Shown here: positions 43,859-50,793 of the stretch, piece after piece
Numbering within the stretch: position 1 is the stretch's first letter
Layout of the letters: each line of letters opens with the position of its first letter
Source of the DNA: Paenibacillus segetis
Lineage (GTDB): Bacteria > Bacillota > Bacilli > Paenibacillales > Paenibacillaceae
Assembly (NCBI RefSeq): GCF_014639155.1
Contig: NZ_BMFT01000002.1
Coordinates: forward strand, 124,001-188,000
Direction of reading: 5' to 3'
DNA: 64,000 bases
The notes under the pieces: model-generated
What the model saw: the letters and a program-made list of their open reading frames with translations, nothing else
The model's database searches: none
Told to the model about the DNA's origin: nothing
Made by a program: the position numbers and the translations under genes

Positions 43859-45490
43859 TTGAACAAAATGCGCAAAGGTCTGATCGTTGGAATGCTTCTC
43901 TGTATGGTATTTGTTTCAGTCGCTTGTTCGTCAACGAAATCGTCTGAGAACGCAGGTCCTTCTGATTCAACTGCAACTGCAGTAGTGGACCCTAATGTAC
44001 CAGGGTGGAAATCTGATTTGTCACCGATCACGTTTGATTGGTACATAAACTTCTCATGGTTCACTAATAAGTGGGGGGAAGATTACACTTCGAAGTTCAT
44101 CACTGAAAAAACCGGCGTCAACTTGAATCTGATCGTTCCAGCCGGGAATGAGAACGAGAAGCTCCAAACTATGATTGCCTCCGGTAATTTACCTGATTTC
44201 CTCACCTTGGATGTAGGGGATGGTGCAATTCAGAAATTGATCGATGGCGGCTTGGTAGAGTCATGGAATGAGTTAGCCGACAAATACGATCCTTATTTTT
44301 TCAAAGCTTCAGATCCAGATAAAGTAAAATGGTTCACACAAGAAGACGGTAACTTCTACGGTTATCCGAATGCCTCTTCATCACCAAATGATTTCAAGAA
44401 ATATGGTGTGCAATATACATCTAATCAAGCGTTCGTTGTCCGTAAAGATATGTATGAGGCACTTGGTAAGCCGGACATGAGAACACCAGAAGGCTTCCTT
44501 AATGCTCTAGTAGCAGCGAAAGAAATGTTTCCAGACGTAGATGGACAACCACTTATTCCGATAAGCTTTCATGAATTCAGCGAAAATGGTAACTACTCGC
44601 TTGAGAGCTTTTTGCAGAATTTCTTAGCCATTCCTCAAGAAAAAGATGGTAAGTTATATGACCGCTCTACCGATCCTGAATATCTAAAATGGTTAAAAAC
44701 ATTCCGCAAAGCGAATGAAATGGGATTGTTCGCTAAGGATATCTTCATCGATAAGCGCCCGCAAGTGGACGAGAAGGTTACGCAAGGTCGTTATTTCTCC
44801 ATGTTATATCAAATTTCAGACATTGGACCGCAAAATGCTGAGATCTATTTGAAAGATCCGAATAAGATTTATATCCCAATTGATGGACCAGCGAACTCTA
44901 ATTTAGATCAGCCTACGCTTTTAGGTCCGAGTATTAATGGATGGACACTCACTCTGATCTCCAAGAATGTAAAAGATAAAAAAAGAGCTATCGAATTCAT
45001 GACCTATATGATTAGTGAAGAGGGACAAAAAGATATTGCCTTAGGTGTAGAAGGTATCACCTACGAGCATGTTAATGGTAAAGATCAATTCATAGAGTCT
45101 TATTTGAAAGATACTAGCGGCAGCACCAAATATGGGGCACAACAGGCATTTTGGATGCTTATGGATACGAACATGTGGTTAAACTGGGCACCACCGACGA
45201 TCGAACCTTACTTAACCGCTCAGGAATGGTCGAAGGGCAAAACGTATAACTTCTCAGAATTTTCACAGCTCGATCCAGTAGGTACTTCTGATGAGGGTAT
45301 TGCAGGGACGAATATAAAGCTGTTGTGGGGCAAGACATTGACGAAGCTACTGCTATCTAAGAGTGATGCTGAGTTTGATGAAATTTATGAGAAATTCCTT
45401 AAAGAACGCGATAAATTAGGGTATGACAAAGTCATAGCATATCAGCAAAAGAAATATGAAGAAAATAGAGCAAAACTAAGCATTGAATAG
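43859..45490 (+). CDS. Extracellular solute-binding lipoprotein (LipO-like)
   Basis: A 543-residue lipoprotein with a signal peptide ending in lipobox VSVAC (Cys 23) and a long family 1 binding fold (FVVRKDMYEALGKPDMRTPEGF; SEEGQKDIALGVEGITY). TTG 43859 is eight bases after AAGGGG, whereas the in-frame TTG at 43853 is too close. It is the third component of the importer with the two upstream permeases. The 74-base gap before it carries a small CTTTGT/ACAAAG hairpin. The ATPase is missing, as in the other two systems of the window. Confidence 0.92.
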   Translation: MNKMRKGLIVGMLLCMVFVSVACSSTKSSENAGPSDSTATAVVDPNVPGWKSDLSPITFDWYINFSWFTNKWGEDYTSKFITEKTGVNLNLIVPAGNENEKLQTMIASGNLPDFLTLDVGDGAIQKLIDGGLVESWNELADKYDPYFFKASDPDKVKWFTQEDGNFYGYPNASSSPNDFKKYGVQYTSNQAFVVRKDMYEALGKPDMRTPEGFLNALVAAKEMFPDVDGQPLIPISFHEFSENGNYSLESFLQNFLAIPQEKDGKLYDRSTDPEYLKWLKTFRKANEMGLFAKDIFIDKRPQVDEKVTQGRYFSMLYQISDIGPQNAEIYLKDPNKIYIPIDGPANSNLDQPTLLGPSINGWTLTLISKNVKDKKRAIEFMTYMISEEGQKDIALGVEGITYEHVNGKDQFIESYLKDTSGSTKYGAQQAFWMLMDTNMWLNWAPPTIEPYLTAQEWSKGKTYNFSEFSQLDPVGTSDEGIAGTNIKLLWGKTLTKLLLSKSDAEFDEIYEKFLKERDKLGYDKVIAYQQKKYEENRAKLSIE

Positions 45491-45517
45491 GAGTACAAGG
45501 AATAAGGAGGAAGTTAT

Positions 45518-46165
45518 ATGCCAAAAACGGTGTATGTCATAAGAGATGATTTCTATCATCCGAAAGAAGTGATCGACCCGGAAATTTCTAAGGTTTTTAA
45601 TCCTAATGAGTGGAATGTCGTTTTGACCAACCGCTTAAGAGATGTACTAGAATCTGAGCAATCGATAGATCTAACCATGTTATTTACAGTAGGTCGTCCA
45701 GATGGCGAGAACGACATCACGCACGAAGAGCAAAACCGTTTCATAGCCAGAGTTAAAGATGGGATGGGCGTCATGTTCGTTCATGCAGGGTTAGTCTTAA
45801 TCGAGGAAGACAGCCCATTCTATCAAGAGTTGAATTCTGGTAGATTTCTAGGACATTCACATGATCACGTACCTGTTGTGAACGTTCCGATTCGTAACGT
45901 ATCGCATCCGATATTGGAAGGTATTACTGGATTTACAGCGATGGACGAGCATTATTATTGTCAGGTAGATGTTACAAGTACCGATATGTTGATGTTAAGC
46001 ACGTCTGAAGTGGTAACCGCTGCCTGTGCTTGGGCACATACGGTGGGCAAGGGCAAAGTAGTCGGTATGACGCCAGGCCATACAACGGAAGCTCTTGGCA
46101 ATCCGCAAATGATTGTATTAATGCAAAATGCAGCGAACTGGGCTACGAGTCAGAACCATGTCTGA
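45518..46165 (+). CDS. ThuA-like domain protein
   Basis: A 215-residue protein of the class I glutamine amidotransferase-like ThuA family, first linked to trehalose/sucrose utilisation in rhizobia. Supporting features are DLTMLFTVGRPDGE, VKDGMGVMFVHAGL, HSHDHVPVV (probable metal or substrate-binding His), GFTAMDEHYYCQV and VGMTPGHTTEALGNPQM. ThuA-like proteins occur beside enzymes that oxidise sugars to 3-keto forms, but their reaction is not firmly known. The gene follows the binding protein by 27 bases and overlaps the GNAT gene by eight bases. Confidence 0.87.
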   Translation: MPKTVYVIRDDFYHPKEVIDPEISKVFNPNEWNVVLTNRLRDVLESEQSIDLTMLFTVGRPDGENDITHEEQNRFIARVKDGMGVMFVHAGLVLIEEDSPFYQELNSGRFLGHSHDHVPVVNVPIRNVSHPILEGITGFTAMDEHYYCQVDVTSTDMLMLSTSEVVTAACAWAHTVGKGKVVGMTPGHTTEALGNPQMIVLMQNAANWATSQNHV

Positions 46166-46640
46166 TATGCTCGTCAAGCTATATGAGCTGAATGAATCTG
46201 AGTCTATTGAAGATTTCAAACGGCGTACTGGGGTGACGATAAGGCGTGCACTCGTCCCAGAAAAACATGTTGTCACCGGGTGGGTTAGTGAACATTACGG
46301 TCGTCCATGGGTGAGTGAATGTGAAGTCGCATTCTCCCGTTCTCCTGTGAACTGTCTAATTGCTATTGAAGACAATAAAATGCTGGGATTCGCTTGTTAT
46401 GACGTCACGATGAAAGGCTTTTTTGGTCCGACAGGTATTGGCGAGAAGGAGCAGGGTAGAGGAATTGGGACAATGCTATGCCTATATGCCATGCAATTAA
46501 TGCGAGCCGATGGTTATGGATATGCGATTATAGGCGGTGCAGGACCTACCGAATTTTATGCAAAGGCCTTAGGTGCTACGATTATCGAAGGCTCCGTACC
46601 AGGCATATATAATGGAATGTTAAATAAAGAATGGGATTAA
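46158..46640 (+). CDS. GNAT family N-acetyltransferase
   Basis: A 160-residue acetyl-CoA-dependent acetyltransferase. The CoA-binding motif A is GIGEKEQGRGIGTMLCLYAM (about residues 95-115), preceded by CLIAIEDNKMLGFACYD and followed by GYGYAIIGGAGPTEFYAKALG. The frame extends upstream to 46128, but ATG 46158 gives the normal start and an 8-base overlap with the ThuA-like gene. As the last gene of an amino-sugar locus it might acetylate a hexosamine amine, but this is inference. It ends just before a terminator. Confidence 0.87.
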   Translation: MSDMLVKLYELNESESIEDFKRRTGVTIRRALVPEKHVVTGWVSEHYGRPWVSECEVAFSRSPVNCLIAIEDNKMLGFACYDVTMKGFFGPTGIGEKEQGRGIGTMLCLYAMQLMRADGYGYAIIGGAGPTEFYAKALGATIIEGSVPGIYNGMLNKEWD

Positions 46641-46648
46641 CAGGATCT

Positions 46649-46688
46649 CCCCATCATCATCTCTCTGGATGCATGATGGGGATTTTTT
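46649..46688 (+). terminator. Intrinsic terminator of the nagB operon
   Basis: CCCCATCAT (46649-46657) pairs with ATGATGGGG (46673-46681) and is followed by ATTTTTT. It closes the operon that begins at the nagB promoter. Confidence 0.9.
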
Positions 46689-46707
46689 GTGTTTGATGAA
46701 AATCGAA

Positions 46708-46752
46708 TTGAACGTTTTGCATAGGTTAAACGTATTATAGTCAGTTTAAACC
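46708..46752 (+). promoter_or_regulatory. Candidate promoter of the ABC exporter pair with flanking inverted repeat
   Basis: TTGAAC (46708-46713) and TATTAT (46733-46738) are 19 bases apart, a little long. GGTTAAAC (46724-46731) and GTTTAAACC (46744-46752) form an imperfect inverted repeat that brackets the -10, as a repressor site would. Neither element is certain. Confidence 0.4.
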
Positions 46753-46779
46753 GGAGAACATGAAGAAGAGGTGAAGAGG

Positions 46780-47493
46780 ATGCTCACAATAAAACATTTT
46801 TCTAAAAGTTATAAGGGTGGTAAAAAGGCAGTAGATGACTTGAATTTAGTTGTCGAGCGTGGCGATATTTATGGCTTTATCGGGCATAACGGTGCAGGGA
46901 AAACAACGACTATCCGATCCGTAGTTGGTGTCTTGGACTTTGAAGAAGGGGATATTGAAATTGACGGCATCTCCATAAAGAAAGATCCAATCGCCTGCAA
47001 AGCGGTTACTGCGTATATACCGGACAACCCAGATCTGTATGATCATCTGACCGGCATACAATATTTGAATTTCATTGGTGATCTCTTTAAAGTATCCAAA
47101 TCAGATCGTGAGTTACTCATTCGGAAATATGGCGATGCCTTTGAGATTACATCCAGTCTGGGTGATATGATCTCCGCATATTCACACGGGATGAAGCAGA
47201 AGCTCGCTATCATCTCTGCTCTCATCCATAAACCTAAGCTGTTGGTGCTAGACGAGCCCTTCGTTGGACTTGATCCCAAAGCAGCTCACGTATTAAAGAC
47301 GGTTATGGCGGATCTGTGCAGCAATGGTAGTGCGATTTTCTTCTCGACCCATGTGCTAGATGTGGCAGAGAAGCTCTGCAATAAGATTGCGATTATCAAA
47401 GCGGGCCAATTGATAACCCATGGCAAGACTGAAGATGTTAAGGGTGATAACAGTCTTGAAGAGGTATTTCTGGAGTTGATAGCTAATGATTAA
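46780..47493 (+). CDS. ABC transporter ATP-binding protein
   Basis: A 237-residue ATPase of the DrrA/CcmA class that drives ABC-2 exporters. Walker A is GHNGAGKTTT (about residue 36), the signature is YSHGMKQKL (a variant of LSGGQ), Walker B is LLVLDEPFVGLD (about residue 155) and the switch His is in FFSTHVLD. ATG 46780 is used because AGGTGA lies six bases upstream; GTG 46771 is within that site. It overlaps the permease gene by eight bases. It is the only ABC ATPase in the window, but it is not of the MsmX type and would not serve the sugar importers. Confidence 0.93.
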   Translation: MLTIKHFSKSYKGGKKAVDDLNLVVERGDIYGFIGHNGAGKTTTIRSVVGVLDFEEGDIEIDGISIKKDPIACKAVTAYIPDNPDLYDHLTGIQYLNFIGDLFKVSKSDRELLIRKYGDAFEITSSLGDMISAYSHGMKQKLAIISALIHKPKLLVLDEPFVGLDPKAAHVLKTVMADLCSNGSAIFFSTHVLDVAEKLCNKIAIIKAGQLITHGKTEDVKGDNSLEEVFLELIAND

Positions 47494-49084
47494 TATATGG
47501 AGATTAACGAAGCTACAGTTGCTTTCTTCCTTTGGTTTGAATAAAGCATTGCATGCTCGTGATATGAAGGAAAGACGTAAATTACTTCTGCTAAGCATCG
47601 CTATTCTTATTGGTGTGAGCATGATTGCAGTGGCTTCATTTGGTTACAGTTATATGATGGCCTTGACCTTTGAACAATTAGGTCGGATGGATCTGCTACT
47701 TGCTATTATGATGGCTGTTACCTCACTGATTGCGCTCTTCACAACGGTCTATAAGGCAAGTGGTGTGTTATTCGGATTTAAAGATTATGATTTGGTTATG
47801 TCATTGCCTATCAAAACGAGCCATGTTGTAGCGAGTAGAGTGCTTCAACTCTATGTGCTGAACTTATTTTTTACTTTGATAGTGATGGTGCCAGCAGGTG
47901 CGGTTTATGTCATCAAAGTGAATCCAGAATCGGTATATTATTTGTTTTTTCTAATGACACTCTTATTTATTCCGTTAGTACCTATCATCGCTGCAACTAT
48001 TATTGGCTCATTAATCAGCTGGATCTCCTCAAGATTTAAGGCAAGTCGGATGGTCAGTATCGTACTAACCTTTGCAGTCATTATTGTCTTTATGGTCGGT
48101 TCGTTTCGTATGAATGGGAATGAGCAGGTACTTGCTGATATGGGTACGGGGCTGGGTGATATGATATTCAAGCTATATCCTCTAACATCCATGTATGTTG
48201 ATGCTGTTTGCTCGTATCAGATAGGTTCATTTCTCTTATTTATTGCGATTTCGGTAATTACATTTATGTTATTTACCATTATTCTCGGCAGCAAATTTAA
48301 AGTTATCCATACAGGCTTAACGACTTCTCATACAAGCAACCGATATCAAATGAAGTCGTTAAAGGCATCATCACCATTTTTTGCGCTGTATAGGAAAGAG
48401 CTGCGTCGATATATTGGTTCTACTATGTATGTGCTGAATACGGGTATTGGTATGGTACTTTTACTCGCAATGTCGATTTCCTTACTGTTCATAGGCTCTG
48501 AGCAGCTCGGACAATTGATAGATATGCCTCAGCTTTCTACTTTACTGACTACATTGGCACCACTATTCGTTTCCGTCTTCGTGGCTATGAGCTGCACAAC
48601 GTCATGCTCCATTTCTCTCGAAGGTAAAAATGTATGGATATTAAAGAGCTCACCTGTACCCAAACAAACAATATTACTTAGTAAAATTGCCGTAAACCTT
48701 ACCGTAACTTTACCTATCGTGGCAGTCAGTTGTGTACTGCTCATGATATCCTTGCATACGGGATGGATGGAAAGCTTGCTACTGCTTGTTATCCCGATGA
48801 TTTATGCTTGTTTTTTAGCCATAGCGGGTGTGCTCGTCAACTTGAAGCTGCCTAATTTAGAGTGGACAAACGAGGTTGCAGTAGTTAAACAAAGTGCGTC
48901 CGTCATGGTTTCGATGCTTATCGGTCTCGTCAGTATAGTGATTCCAGTTGGTTTGTCCCTTCTTCTGTCCAGTATAAATGGGAATATTATCTTGTTGGGC
49001 ATTGGTCTTATTATGATCGTGGTATGTGCTATGATGTACAGATACCTCAAGATAAAAGGGGAGCAGCTGTTCCAGAGTATTTAG
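47486..49084 (+). CDS. ABC-2 type exporter permease
   Basis: A 532-residue integral membrane protein with about twelve hydrophobic helices and no soluble domain, the typical partner for the upstream ATPase. Phrases such as GVLFGFKDYDLVMSLPIKTSHVV and SISLEGKNVWILKSSPVP occur in Bacillota exporter permeases of unknown cargo (often near bacitracin- or stress-related loci). The start overlaps the ATPase stop region, and GGAG lies eight bases upstream, indicating coupled translation. The substrate is unknown. Confidence 0.88.
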   Translation: MINIWRLTKLQLLSSFGLNKALHARDMKERRKLLLLSIAILIGVSMIAVASFGYSYMMALTFEQLGRMDLLLAIMMAVTSLIALFTTVYKASGVLFGFKDYDLVMSLPIKTSHVVASRVLQLYVLNLFFTLIVMVPAGAVYVIKVNPESVYYLFFLMTLLFIPLVPIIAATIIGSLISWISSRFKASRMVSIVLTFAVIIVFMVGSFRMNGNEQVLADMGTGLGDMIFKLYPLTSMYVDAVCSYQIGSFLLFIAISVITFMLFTIILGSKFKVIHTGLTTSHTSNRYQMKSLKASSPFFALYRKELRRYIGSTMYVLNTGIGMVLLLAMSISLLFIGSEQLGQLIDMPQLSTLLTTLAPLFVSVFVAMSCTTSCSISLEGKNVWILKSSPVPKQTILLSKIAVNLTVTLPIVAVSCVLLMISLHTGWMESLLLLVIPMIYACFLAIAGVLVNLKLPNLEWTNEVAVVKQSASVMVSMLIGLVSIVIPVGLSLLLSSINGNIILLGIGLIMIVVCAMMYRYLKIKGEQLFQSI

Positions 49085-49119
49085 GGTAGTGGCATTCAAA
49101 ATTAGATGTAGTGAACGCG

Positions 49120-49171
49120 AAGGAGCTGTCCCAAGAGTAGATTTTTCTACTCAGCGGGTCAGCTCCTTTTT
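49120..49171 (+). terminator. Intrinsic terminator of the ABC exporter operon
   Basis: AAGGAGCTG (49120-49128) pairs with CAGCTCCTT (49160-49168). The inside contains a second perfect hairpin (GAGTAG and CTACTC around ATTTTT), and five T follow the outer stem. Confidence 0.88.
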
Positions 49172-49285
49172 GATAACGAACTGTATTTTTTTAGTTATTG
49201 AAATAATTGCTGTTATATTTGAAAATATTATAGCGGAAAAGGTTTTGCAACTAGGTATCGACAGAAGGCAAGAGAGGCGGATGGT

Positions 49286-50698
49286 ATGCAACAAGTATTA
49301 GATAATTTGATTAACGGAACCAACGAATTTCTTTGGTCAAGAATATTGATTGTCCTTCTTATTCTTTGTGGTGTTTATTTTACGATCAGATCGAAATTCG
49401 TACAATTTGGTATGCTGAAGGAAATGTTTGTAGTCCTTAAAGGGTCCAGTGAAAGGTCAAAAGACAGTATCTCATCATTCCAAGCCTTTTGTATCAGTAT
49501 GGCAGCAAGGGTTGGGACTGGAAATATAACAGGTATTGCGATTGCTATTGCATTAGGAGGACCAGGAGCGGTCTTCTGGATGTGGGTTATAGCAATTATT
49601 GGTTCAGCTTCGAGCTTTATTGAGAGTACTCTAGCACAAGTATATAAAATAAAGGATAAGACGGGATTCCGCGGTGGTCCAGCTTATTATATGGAGCAAG
49701 GTCTGAACAAGCGTTGGATGGGAGCTATATTCGCTGTGTTGATTACGTTGTCTTTTGGCCTCGTATTTAACGCAGTACAGTCCAATACGATTACAGTTGC
49801 CTTTGAGAATTCATTCGGCACGAATCGCACCATCCTTGGGCTTGTAGTGGCCGCTGTGTTTGCTTGTATTATCTTTGGCGGTGTTAAGCGTATCGCTAGA
49901 ATGTCAGAATACATTGTCGTTATTATGGCTGTAGTATATATCGGAACTGCACTAGTCATCATGCTAATCAATATTACAAGACTGCCGGAAGTTATAGCAC
50001 TAATCGTGAAGAGTGCCTTCGGCTTTGAACAATTTGCGGGCGGGACTCTTGGCGCAGTAATTCTACAAGGTGTGAAGCGAGGTTTGTTCTCAAACGAAGC
50101 GGGTATGGGGAGTGCGCCCAATGCTGCGGCAACGGCAACCACAAGTCATCCTGTGAAACAAGGGCTTATGCAAACACTGGGCGTACTCACAGATACGTTA
50201 ATTATTTGTTCAAGTACCGCTTTTATTATATTGCTGTCCGATGCGTACAAACAGCCAGGGCTTGATGGAATCAGGTTGACGCAGGCTGCATTAAGTGAGC
50301 ATTTAGGTTCATGGGCATCCGGTTCATTGGCTATCATGATTCTTTTATTTGCATTCAGTACGTTAATTGGAAATTATTATTATGGAGAAACGAATATAGA
50401 GTTTTTGAACTCAAAGAAATCAGTATTAACATTCTATAGATTTAGCGTTCTGGCTATGATTATATTTGGTTCTGTAGCCAAGGTTCAATTGGTCTGGGAC
50501 TTAGCTGATTTGTTTATGGGCTTTATGGTGGTAGTTAACCTGATTGCCATCCTGTTATTATCCAAAGTAGCTTTTGCGGCCTTGCATGATTATAAGCGGC
50601 AGAAACGAATGGGGATAGACCCTGTCTTCTATAAAGACAGCATCAAGGGTCTAGAGAACATTGAATGTTGGGAGAACGCTCCTGTTACGAAAAAGTAA
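49286..50698 (+). CDS. Alanine/glycine:cation symporter (AGCS family)
   Basis: A 470-residue sodium- or proton-coupled amino acid importer with about ten to eleven helices. Family signatures are ARVGTGNITGIAIAIALGGPG (about residue 75), FRGGPAYYMEQGL (about residue 130), GVKRGLFSNEAGMGSAPNAAA (about residue 265) and YYYGETNIEFL (about residue 370). It is similar in length and motifs to Bacillus AlsT and Alanine carrier proteins; alanine or glycine is the expected substrate. It has its own upstream gap of about 115 bases and is convergent with the chitinase gene. Confidence 0.94.
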   Translation: MQQVLDNLINGTNEFLWSRILIVLLILCGVYFTIRSKFVQFGMLKEMFVVLKGSSERSKDSISSFQAFCISMAARVGTGNITGIAIAIALGGPGAVFWMWVIAIIGSASSFIESTLAQVYKIKDKTGFRGGPAYYMEQGLNKRWMGAIFAVLITLSFGLVFNAVQSNTITVAFENSFGTNRTILGLVVAAVFACIIFGGVKRIARMSEYIVVIMAVVYIGTALVIMLINITRLPEVIALIVKSAFGFEQFAGGTLGAVILQGVKRGLFSNEAGMGSAPNAAATATTSHPVKQGLMQTLGVLTDTLIICSSTAFIILLSDAYKQPGLDGIRLTQAALSEHLGSWASGSLAIMILLFAFSTLIGNYYYGETNIEFLNSKKSVLTFYRFSVLAMIIFGSVAKVQLVWDLADLFMGFMVVVNLIAILLLSKVAFAALHDYKRQKRMGIDPVFYKDSIKGLENIECWENAPVTKK

Positions 50699-50709
50699 GG
50701 GTTATCCCT

Positions 50710-50778
50710 AAAAAAACACCCCTTAATTTAGCAATCGGAACAACCACCGAGGTGGTCCCGAATGCAAACTAAGGGGTG
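50710..50778 (-). terminator. Long segmented hairpin, terminator of the chitinase gene
   Basis: CACCCCTTA (50717-50725) pairs with TAAGGGGTG (50770-50778), GCAATCGG (50731-50738) with CCGAATGC (50758-50765, one mismatch) and ACCACC (50743-50748) with GGTGGT (50751-50756). On the minus strand the stem is followed by seven T (complement of 50710-50716), so it terminates the chitinase transcript. It is unusually long for a terminator. Confidence 0.85.
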
Positions 50779-50793
50779 ATTTGTATATAAGAC

